A stretch of 64,000 bases of DNA, from assembly GCF_003032475.1 (NCBI RefSeq), contig NZ_CP028369.1, positions 4,712,001 to 4,776,000 on the forward strand, written 5' to 3'. The position numbers were made by a program, and so were the translations under genes. Position 1 is the first letter of the stretch, and the number at the start of each line of letters is the position of its first letter. The stretch comes from Streptomyces sp. P3 (GTDB lineage: Bacteria > Actinomycetota > Actinomycetes > Streptomycetales > Streptomycetaceae). The notes beneath the pieces are model-generated. The model was given only the letters and a program-made list of their open reading frames with translations. It did not search any database and was not told the DNA's origin. Positions 44,444 to 51,269 of the stretch are shown piece by piece.

Positions 44444-44755
44444 CTACGCGCTCTGGGTCAGCAGACCGGCGTCGATGACCTCAGCGACGAGGGTGGCGCC
44501 GCGGCTGTTCTGGTGGATGTGGTCGGTCGTGAGCACGAGATTTCGCCGCCGCGAGATCGTGTCGAGGCTGCGGCGCAGCACCGCGTGCTGCACGAGGACG
44601 CCGATGCCCGCCGCGGGCGTCACCTCCCGGAAGGAAATCGGCGGCGGGTCCGCTTGGCGCAGTTCCTCCACTTGGCGTTCGTGGAGCGGAAGGTAGGCCA
44701 CCTCGTCGGTGGCGGCGACCTCGGCGATCATCCGGCTGTACGCGTGCGTACCTCG
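44444..44755 (-). pseudogene. C-terminal remnant of an SGNH/GDSL-like hydrolase
   Basis: The last ~100 codons of a minus-strand frame read YSRMIAEVAATDEVAYLPLH, RQVEELRQADPPP and RRRNLVLTTDHIHQNSRGAT before the stop. The D-x-x-H-x-N-S-R-G segment is the C-terminal block of SGNH esterases that holds the Asp/His pair. The N-terminal GDSL and oxyanion blocks are absent upstream, so the gene is truncated. No clear start remains. The bases 44248-44443 and 44756-44838 show nothing coding. Confidence 0.6.
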
Positions 44756-44838
44756 GTCACACCCCCATGCCGGGCGGGTGGACGCCGAGGGCCCGGCGCT
44801 CCGCGAAGCGCCGGGCCCGTCGCGTGCCGCGCCGGCGG

Positions 44839-45696
44839 TCAGTACGTGTAGAAGCCCGAGCCGGTCTTGCGGCCGAGGCGGCCGGCGTCGACCATGCGCT
44901 GGAGCAGCGGGGGAGCGGCGTACAGCGGCTCCTTGTACTCGTCGTACATGCTCTGCGCCACCGAGGCCACGGTGTCCAGGCCGATCAGGTCGGACAGCTT
45001 CAGCGGGCCCATCGGGTGGGCGCAGCCCATCTCCATGCCGTTGTCGATGTCCTCGCGGCTGGCGATGCCCGTCTCGAACATCCGGATCGCGGAGAGCAGA
45101 TACGGGATCAGCAGGGCGTTGACCACGAAGCCGGAGCGGTCCTGGGCGCGGATCGCGTGCTTGCCCAGCACCTTCTCCGCGAACAGCTGCGCGCGGCCGA
45201 GCGTGCCCTCGGAGGTGGTCAGCGCCGGGATCAGCTCGACCAGCTTCTGCACCGGGGCTGGGTTGAAGAAGTGGATGCCGACGACCTGGTCGGGCCGCGA
45301 GGTGGCGACCGCCAGCTTCACCAGTGGGATGGAGGAGGTGTTGGAGGCCAGGATCGCGTCCGGGCGGGTCACCACCTGGTCGAGGACCTGGAAGATCTCC
45401 GTCTTCACCTGCTCGTTCTCCACCACCGCCTCGACGACCAGGTCGCGGTCGGCGAACTCGCCGAGGTCCGTGGTGAAGCTCAGGCGCGCCAGCGTCGCGT
45501 CGCGCTCCTCCTCGGAGATCTTGCCGCGCTCGGCGGCCTTGGCCAGGGAGTTGAACAGCCGGGTACGGCCGATCTCCAGGGCTTCGCCGGTGGTCTCGGC
45601 GACCTTGACGTCGAGACCGGCGCGGGCGCAGACCTCGGCGATGCCCGCCCCCATCTGGCCGCAGCCCACCACTCCGATCCGTTCGATGTCGGTCAC
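44839..45696 (-). CDS. hbdA: 3-hydroxyacyl-CoA (3-hydroxybutyryl-CoA) dehydrogenase
   Basis: A 285-residue NAD-dependent dehydrogenase. The Rossmann start ERIGVVGCGQMGAGIAEVCA, the catalytic-region SNTSSIPLVKLA, HFFNPAPVQKLVELI (catalytic His-Glu) and DRSGFVVNALLIPYLLSAIR are classic for 3-hydroxybutyryl-CoA dehydrogenases. It ends with RMVDAGRLGRKTGSGFYTY. It oxidises 3-hydroxybutyryl-CoA or reduces acetoacetyl-CoA in fatty acid or butanoate metabolism. GTG 45696 follows GAAAGGGA; a longer frame to 45786 adds an unrelated leader. No other fatty-acid genes are adjacent. The downstream GDSL remnant is not part of the unit. Confidence 0.95.
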   Translation of the reverse strand: MTDIERIGVVGCGQMGAGIAEVCARAGLDVKVAETTGEALEIGRTRLFNSLAKAAERGKISEEERDATLARLSFTTDLGEFADRDLVVEAVVENEQVKTEIFQVLDQVVTRPDAILASNTSSIPLVKLAVATSRPDQVVGIHFFNPAPVQKLVELIPALTTSEGTLGRAQLFAEKVLGKHAIRAQDRSGFVVNALLIPYLLSAIRMFETGIASREDIDNGMEMGCAHPMGPLKLSDLIGLDTVASVAQSMYDEYKEPLYAAPPLLQRMVDAGRLGRKTGSGFYTY

Positions 45697-45878
45697 ATCG
45701 TCCCTTTCGCCGCGCTGACTTCGTTGGCAGGGGCACGCCCCACCGGATTCCGGCAGGCCTGCTCCGATCGTGCACGTTACTAGCAAGTATCGATGATCGA
45801 TCGTCGGGGTGGGGGCATGCTGGGGCCGGACACGATCCGTGACCGTACGGATCCGCGGAGTATGTGGGGATGTGTGCG

Positions 45879-47099
45879 ATGGGGCGACTGACCCGGCGGG
45901 CGTTCGCGCTGGCAGCGCTGTCGGCCTTTACCACGACGGGTGCGGCGGCGGCTCCCGCGGGGGAGCGAAGAGCGACGGCCGAGATGCGGGGGATGTGGCT
46001 GGCGACCGTCTCCAACCGGGACTGGCCCTCCCGCCCGGGCCTGTCCGCCGCAACGCAGCGCGCCGAACTGATCGAACTGCTCGACCTGGCGGTCGGCAGA
46101 CGGCTCAACACGGTGGTCTTCCAGGTGCGGCCCACGGCCGACGCGCTGTGGCCCTCGCCGTACGAGCCGTGGTCCCAGGTGCTCACCGGCGTCCAAGGGC
46201 GCTCGCCCGGCTGGGACCCGCTGGGCACGGCCGTCACGGAGGCCCACGCACGCGGACTGCAGCTGCACGCATGGTTCAACCCGTACCGGGTCGCCACCCA
46301 CGACGACCCCGCGAGGCTCGTCGCCTCCCACCCCGCGCGCAGGCACCCGGACTGGGTGGTCCCGTTCGGCGGGAGGCTGTACTACAACCCCGGTCTGCCC
46401 GAGGTCCGCGCCTTCGTCCAGGACGCCATCCTGGACGCGGTCCGCAAGTACCCCGTGGACGCCGTGCACTTCGACGACTACTTCTACCCCTACCCGGTGG
46501 CCGGCCAGACCTTCGACGACGAGGCCGCCTACGACGCCCATGGCGGCGACTTCTCCAGCCGGGCCGCCTGGCGGCGCGACAACGTCGACCGGCTGGTGCT
46601 GGAGACCGCCGCCCGGATCAAGGCCGTACGGCCCACGACGCAGTTCGGCGTCAGCCCGTTCGGGGTGTGGCGCAACGCCTCCACCGATCCGCGCGGCTCC
46701 GCCACCCGGGCGCTGCAGTCGTACGACGACATCCATGCCGACACCCGCAAGTGGGTGCGCGAGGGCTGGATCGACTACGTCGTGCCGCAGCTGTACTGGA
46801 ACATCGGGCTGTCGGCCGCCGACTACGCCAAGCTCGTGCCCTGGTGGGCGGAGGTCGCCAAGGGCAGCCGCACACGTCTGTACATCGGCGAGGCCCTCTA
46901 CCGGGCGGGCGATCCCACGCAGCCCGCGGCCTGGCAGGACCCGGCCGAGCTGTCCGAACACCTCGACCTGGCGGCCCGGCACCCCGAGGTGCGCGGGCAC
47001 GTCTTCTTCGCCGCCCAGGACGTGCGGACCGACCGGATCGGGGCGATGGCGCGGGTGGTCGCCGACCACTACCCCAAACGGGCGGCGCCTCCACGCTGA
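45879..47099 (+). CDS. Exported GHL10-family glycoside hydrolase-like protein
   Basis: A 406-residue protein of the GHL10/FenI (DUF187) family. A twin-arginine-type signal (RLTRRAFALAALSAFTTTGA) covers the first 25-30 residues, so it is exported folded. The barrel shows MRGMWLATVSNRDWPS, VVFQVRPTADALWPS, LHAWFNPYRV, VHFDDYFYPYP and VPQLYWNIG, with conserved acids in the FDD motif. Members are predicted to act on glycans or peptidoglycan-related polymers. ATG 45879 lies 9 bp after GGGG; GTG 45864 and ATG 45870 are alternatives. It stands alone, and the substrate is unknown. Confidence 0.85.
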   Translation: MGRLTRRAFALAALSAFTTTGAAAAPAGERRATAEMRGMWLATVSNRDWPSRPGLSAATQRAELIELLDLAVGRRLNTVVFQVRPTADALWPSPYEPWSQVLTGVQGRSPGWDPLGTAVTEAHARGLQLHAWFNPYRVATHDDPARLVASHPARRHPDWVVPFGGRLYYNPGLPEVRAFVQDAILDAVRKYPVDAVHFDDYFYPYPVAGQTFDDEAAYDAHGGDFSSRAAWRRDNVDRLVLETAARIKAVRPTTQFGVSPFGVWRNASTDPRGSATRALQSYDDIHADTRKWVREGWIDYVVPQLYWNIGLSAADYAKLVPWWAEVAKGSRTRLYIGEALYRAGDPTQPAAWQDPAELSEHLDLAARHPEVRGHVFFAAQDVRTDRIGAMARVVADHYPKRAAPPR

Positions 47100-47127
47100 G
47101 CCGCGGCCGCGGAGCCTCCGCCGGTCG

Positions 47128-47331
47128 TCACGGCCGGGGCTCCCCGGCCGTCCTGTGGCGGATCTCGGTGTCGGGGCCGGGTGAGCACACGCCGACGTGC
47201 CCGTCCTCGAAGCGGACGCGGTACGGGGGGTTGCCCGCCTGGCCCATCACCTCGAGGATCTCGCCGACCTTGTCGTGTTGCCCGACCACCCTGCCGTGCT
47301 GGACGAACTGGTCGCCCTCGGTTGCGCGCAT
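47128..47331 (-). CDS. DUF1918 small protein
   Basis: A 67-residue DUF1918 protein, common in actinobacteria: MRATEGDQFVQHGRVVGQHD, EILEVMGQAGNPPYRVRFED, GHVGVCSPGPDTEI. It forms an SH3-like small barrel in known structures and has no assigned function. ATG 47331 is the only start fitting the family. It is convergent with the GHL10 gene and 46 bp from the downstream end of the EamA gene. Confidence 0.82.
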   Translation of the reverse strand: MRATEGDQFVQHGRVVGQHDKVGEILEVMGQAGNPPYRVRFEDGHVGVCSPGPDTEIRHRTAGEPRP

Positions 47332-47377
47332 CTGTGGGCCTCCTCAACGGGTGCGGGAGCGGCGGCGCGTTCTGCGA

Positions 47378-48292
47378 CTAACCGCGCGCCCGCTGTGTGA
47401 CGGCGATGCAGACGAGCACGGCTGCCGCCGTCAGCGGAGCGGCGGCGGTGAGGTGCTCGCCCAGCAGCAGCACCGACCACACCAGTGTGAGCAGCGGCTG
47501 GGCCAACTGCAACTGGCTGGCCCTGGGAACGCCGATGGCCGCCATGCCCCGGTACCAGACCACGAGGCCGAGGAACTGCGAGCCCGCCGCGACCCACAGC
47601 AGCCCCGCCACGCCGTGCGCGCTCGGGTGGACGCTTTCGTGGGCGAGCGCGACCCAGGCCGCGGGCACGCCGACGGGCAGGCACAGCACCAGCGCCCAGC
47701 CGATGACCTGCCAGCCCGGCATCACCCGGGCCAGCCTGCCGCCCTCGGTGTAGCCGGCCGCGCACACCAGGAGCGCCCCGAACAGATACAGGTCGGCCGT
47801 GGTCAGGGCTCCGCCGCTCTGCTGCGCGGTGAACGCGGCCACCGCGCAGGCGCCGGCCAGGGCGGCCGCCCAGAACGTGCGGGACGGCCGCACGCCGGTG
47901 CGCAGGGCGGACAACAGCGCCGTCGTCAACGGCAGCAGACCGACGACGACGGCGGCGTGCGCGGTGGTGGACGTCCGCAGCGCGAGCGTGGTGAGCAGCG
48001 GAAAGCCGACGACCACCCCGCCGGCGACGACGGCGAGGCCCGCCCAGTGCCGCCGCGCGGGCGGCGGGACGCGCAGCGCGAGCAGACAGGCGCCCGCGAT
48101 CAGGGCGGCCAGGACGCTGCGCACGGCCACCAGCGACCACGGGCCGAAGCCTTCGAGGCCCCAGGCGGTGGCGGGGAAGGTGAGGGAGAAGGCGACGACG
48201 CCGAGGGCGGCCTGCAGGGTGCCGTGACCGCCTGGCCGAGAGGTGCTGACCGCTATCGCCGACCGGGTAGTAGCGCTACTCTGTACTGTCAT
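47378..48292 (-). CDS. EamA-family (DMT) transporter
   Basis: A 304-residue drug/metabolite transporter with ten hydrophobic helices in two EamA repeats (GVVAFSLTFPATAWGLEGFG early, LLWVAAGSQFLGLVVWYRGMA later). Members export metabolites or amino acids. The ATG at 48292 overlaps, on the other strand, the ATG of the MocR-like regulator at 48291, an arrangement that leaves no room for leaders, and no other good start was found before the first helix. It is probably regulated by that PLP-dependent regulator. The substrate could be an amine or vitamin-related compound; not shown. Confidence 0.85.
   Translation of the reverse strand: MTVQSSATTRSAIAVSTSRPGGHGTLQAALGVVAFSLTFPATAWGLEGFGPWSLVAVRSVLAALIAGACLLALRVPPPARRHWAGLAVVAGGVVVGFPLLTTLALRTSTTAHAAVVVGLLPLTTALLSALRTGVRPSRTFWAAALAGACAVAAFTAQQSGGALTTADLYLFGALLVCAAGYTEGGRLARVMPGWQVIGWALVLCLPVGVPAAWVALAHESVHPSAHGVAGLLWVAAGSQFLGLVVWYRGMAAIGVPRASQLQLAQPLLTLVWSVLLLGEHLTAAAPLTAAAVLVCIAVTQRARG
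48269..48280. promoter_or_regulatory. Perfect 12-bp palindrome in the EamA/MocR start region
   Basis: AGTAGCGCTACT is its own reverse complement and lies 11 bp before the regulator ATG, inside the first codons of the EamA gene. A related GCGTAGCAGT follows at about 48299. It is a candidate site for the MocR-like protein and overlaps a possible -10 (TACTCT, 48277). Confidence 0.5.
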
Positions 48293-49778
48293 GCAAGAGC
48301 GTAGCAGTGTGGGTGAACTGGCGGATCGACTGCGTGGGGAGCTCGACCGCTACTCCCCCGGTGGAAAGCTCCCGTCGAGCCGGGCCCTGGTGGAGCGATT
48401 CCGGGTGAGCCCGGTGACCGTCTCCCGGGCGCTGGCGCAGTTGGCCGCCGAGGGCCTGGTGGTGACCCGGCCCGGCGCCGGGGCCTTCCGGACCCGGCCG
48501 ACGCGTGCCACGGCCGCGCCGCCGGCGGACACCTCCTGGCAGGAGGTCGCGCTGAGCGCCGACGGCGCCGCCGACCTGGTCCCGCGCTCGGTGGACGCCT
48601 CGGGCGTCACGGTGTCGCTGGCCGCTCCGCCACCCGGTGTGATCGAGTTCAACGGCGGCTATCTGCACCCCTCGCTGCAGCCGGAACGCGCGATGGCGGC
48701 GGCCCTGGCGAGAGCCGGGCGGCGTCCCGGAGCCTGGGGGCGGCCGCCCATGGAAGGGCTGCCGGAGCTGCGCGAGTGGTTCGCCCGGACCATCGGCGGC
48801 ACGCTCACCGCCGCCGAGGTGCTGGTGAGCGCGGGCGGCCAGGCCGCGCTCACCACCGCCCTGCGCGCCCTCGCCCCGCCCGGCGCCCCGGCCCTCGTCG
48901 AGTCGCCGACGTACCCCGGCATGCTGGCGATCGCCCGGTCGGCCGGGCTGCGCCCGGTGCCGGTGCCGGTCGACGCGGACGGGGTGCGGCCGCAGCTGCT
49001 CGCCGACGCGTTCCGGGCCACCGGCGCCCGGGTCTTCGTCTGCCAGCCGCTGTTCCAGAACCCGACCGGCGCCGTGCTCGCCGCCGACCGGCGCCCGCAG
49101 GTGCTCCGCATCGCCCGGGAGGCGGGCGCGTTCGTCGTCGAGGACGACTTCGTGCGCCGGCTCGCCCACGAGGACGCCGGGCAACTGCCGAGACCGCTGG
49201 TCGCCGACGACCCCGACGGCGTCGTCGTCCACGTCGGTTCGCTGACCAAGGCGACCTCGCCGAGCTTGCGGGTCAGCGCGCTGGCCGCGCGCGGGCCGGT
49301 TCTGGAGCGGCTGCGCGCCATCCAGGTCGTCGACACCTTCTTCGTGCCCCGCCCGCTGCAGGAGGCGGCGCTCGAACTCGTCGGCTCGCCCGCCTGGCCC
49401 CGCCATCTGCGGACCGTCGCGGCCGAGCTGCGGGCCCGGCGCGACGCGATGGCCTCCGCGCTGCGGCTGCGGCTGCCCGGACTCGACCTGCCGCACATCC
49501 CGTCCGGCGGCTACCACCTGTGGCTGCGGCTGCCCGACGGAGCCGGGGACGCCTCGCGGGCCGTCGGCTCCCAGACGGAGGCGGCGTTCACGGCCGCCGC
49601 CCTGCGGGCCGGCGTCGCCCTCGCTCCCGGCCGCCCCTACTTCAGCGCCGAACCCCCGGCCGCCCATGTGCGGCTGAGCTTCGCCGCCGTCGCCGGGGTG
49701 GAGGAGATCGCCGAGGGGGTGCGGCGGCTGCGGGCGGCGTACGACGAGACGCTGCCCGCAAACCGTTCGACAGCGTGA
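48291..49778 (+). CDS. MocR-type regulator (GntR DNA-binding domain fused to aminotransferase-like domain)
   Basis: A 495-residue protein. A GntR winged helix (about 8-75: LRGELDRYSPGGKLPSSRAL, FRVSPVTVSRALAQLAAEGL) is joined to a fold-type I aminotransferase domain (about 120-490), with SAGGQAALTTALRALAPPGA, CQPLFQNPTGAV and the PLP-lysine region HVGSLTKATSPSLRVS. Such proteins sense PLP-linked or amino ligands. ATG 48291 overlaps the divergent EamA start; GTG 48309 is a possible later start. It most likely controls the EamA exporter and itself. Confidence 0.9.
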   Translation: MQERSSVGELADRLRGELDRYSPGGKLPSSRALVERFRVSPVTVSRALAQLAAEGLVVTRPGAGAFRTRPTRATAAPPADTSWQEVALSADGAADLVPRSVDASGVTVSLAAPPPGVIEFNGGYLHPSLQPERAMAAALARAGRRPGAWGRPPMEGLPELREWFARTIGGTLTAAEVLVSAGGQAALTTALRALAPPGAPALVESPTYPGMLAIARSAGLRPVPVPVDADGVRPQLLADAFRATGARVFVCQPLFQNPTGAVLAADRRPQVLRIAREAGAFVVEDDFVRRLAHEDAGQLPRPLVADDPDGVVVHVGSLTKATSPSLRVSALAARGPVLERLRAIQVVDTFFVPRPLQEAALELVGSPAWPRHLRTVAAELRARRDAMASALRLRLPGLDLPHIPSGGYHLWLRLPDGAGDASRAVGSQTEAAFTAAALRAGVALAPGRPYFSAEPPAAHVRLSFAAVAGVEEIAEGVRRLRAAYDETLPANRSTA

Positions 49779-49802
49779 GCGGCCTCCTGTGAGGATCCGG
49801 CC

Positions 49803-50273
49803 ATGACTGCCACGAACGCCAGGAACGTCACCCCGCCCCTCGCCGAGGAATACGAGATCTCCACCGACCCCGCCCGCGTCGACGCCGGGCGTGTGCACCG
49901 CTGGCTGTCCACGGACGCGTACTGGGCGATCGGCCGCGAGCGGGAGAAGCAGGACCGGGCGATCGACGCCTCGCTGAACTTCGGCGTGTACGACACGGCG
50001 TCGGGGGAGCAGGTCGCCTACGCGCGGGTCGTGACGGACCTCGCGACCTTCGCCTGGCTGTGCGACGTCTACGTGGACCGGGCGGCGCGGGGGAAGGGCA
50101 TCGGGACCGCGCTCGTCGCCGCCGTCCGGGACCACCTGCGCCCCCACGACCTGCGCCGCATCCTGCTCGCCACCCACGACGCGCACGGGGTGTACCGGCA
50201 GGTCGGCTTCGAGACGCTGGAGAAGCCGGACCACTGGATGGCGCTGATCTTCGACCAGACCGGCCCGGCGTGA
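49803..50273 (+). CDS. GNAT-family acetyltransferase
   Basis: A 156-residue GNAT protein. DRAARGKGIGTALVAAVRDHLRP is cited by its core RGKGIGTALV, the acetyl-CoA loop, at about 100; the last strands contain HGVYRQVGFETLEKPDHWM. It opens with EEYEISTDPARVDAGRVHRW. The ATG at 49803 follows GAGGATC. The 24-bp gap to the regulator suggests cotranscription. The substrate is unknown; some close relatives act on small amines or amino acids. Confidence 0.85.
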   Translation: MTATNARNVTPPLAEEYEISTDPARVDAGRVHRWLSTDAYWAIGREREKQDRAIDASLNFGVYDTASGEQVAYARVVTDLATFAWLCDVYVDRAARGKGIGTALVAAVRDHLRPHDLRRILLATHDAHGVYRQVGFETLEKPDHWMALIFDQTGPA

Positions 50274-50387
50274 CGCCACTGTTTTCCGGCGACTTGTCCA
50301 AAGAGCCCTGGACCCGTCGGTAAGTTTTCTTCCGGTCGTCCGCCGACATCTCTTGACCTGCGCAGTTGCGCGGCTCACCATCACCGC

Positions 50388-50981
50388 ATGCCACTTCGGG
50401 TCACCTTCGTCGCCGCCGCTCGCAGCTCCCCGCTGCTCGCGGAACGCTTCGAGGACGACCGGCCGCTGGACCAGGCGGGCTGGGGCGAGGTGCAGCGCGC
50501 GGCCGCCGAACTGATCCCGCTGGCCGCCGCCGAACTGCGCTACTGCTCGCCGACGCCGCGCAGCCGGGCCACCGGGGACGCGCTCGGATACGCGCCGCTG
50601 GTGCAGCTCGCGCTGCGGGACTGCGACATGGGCCGCTGGCGCGGTTTCACGCTCGGCGAGGCGATGGCGCGGGAGCCGCAGGCCGTGGACGCCTGGCTCG
50701 CCGACCCCCTCGCCACTCCGCACGGCGGCGAGTCCCTGCTCGGGTTCATCTCCCGGGTGGGCGGCTGGCTCGACACCCGGCCGGTGGAGGACGGCTGCCG
50801 TGTCGTCGCCGTCGCCGAGCCGAGCGTGATCCGTGCCGCCCTGGTGTACGCACTCAAGGCACCGCCCTCGACGTACTGGAACATCGACGTGCGCCCGCTG
50901 TCCACGACCACCGTCACCGGCCGCGGGGGCCGTTGGAACCTCCGCCTCGAAGGGGCTCCGGCTCAGCCCACGCGCGCGTAG
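50388..50981 (+). CDS. Histidine-phosphatase-like protein lacking the catalytic histidines
   Basis: A 197-residue protein with the overall phosphoglycerate-mutase-like layout: LRVTFVAAARSSPLLAE at the place of the RHG loop, ELRYCSPTPRSRATGDAL in place of the second arginine block, LRDCDMGRWRGFTLGEAM, HGGESLLGF and VVAVAEPSVIRAAL. The first catalytic His and Arg-His-Gly are replaced by Ala-Ala-Arg, and the second His (usually SHG) by AEP. It is therefore probably not a phosphatase but a binding or regulatory relative. TTGACC at 50353 followed 17 bases later by CACCAT hints at a leaderless promoter. ATG 50388 fits the family start. Confidence 0.75.
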   Translation: MPLRVTFVAAARSSPLLAERFEDDRPLDQAGWGEVQRAAAELIPLAAAELRYCSPTPRSRATGDALGYAPLVQLALRDCDMGRWRGFTLGEAMAREPQAVDAWLADPLATPHGGESLLGFISRVGGWLDTRPVEDGCRVVAVAEPSVIRAALVYALKAPPSTYWNIDVRPLSTTTVTGRGGRWNLRLEGAPAQPTRA

Positions 50982-51160
50982 CCGGCGACGAGGACCAGGT
51001 CCCCTGCGGGGCCGGCCGGGCACGGCCCTCGCCGCCCCTCGGGCCCCGCACCGACCGCTCCGCCCGCCGGCTCCCGGCGACGTGCGCCGGCCTGTCCGGC
51101 GACGGCCGGAACTCGCCCATGGGGCGCCGCCCGCCGTCACCCCCGCCGCCGCACGCCCCA

Positions 51161-51189
51161 TTGACGTGCCTCGTTCACCTCCCTATCTT
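51161..51189 (+). promoter_or_regulatory. Sigma-70-type promoter before the arabinofuranosidase
   Basis: TTGACG at 51161-51166 and TATCTT at 51184-51189 are separated by exactly 17 bases. They lie about 80 bp upstream of the glycosidase start. This is the best-looking HrdB-type promoter in the window. Confidence 0.65.
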
Positions 51190-51269
51190 GCCGTTCGCAG
51201 TGCTGATCATCGTCTGATATTTCGAACAACTCGCAGGACAACTCGCACCACCGAGCCGCGGAGTTATTC

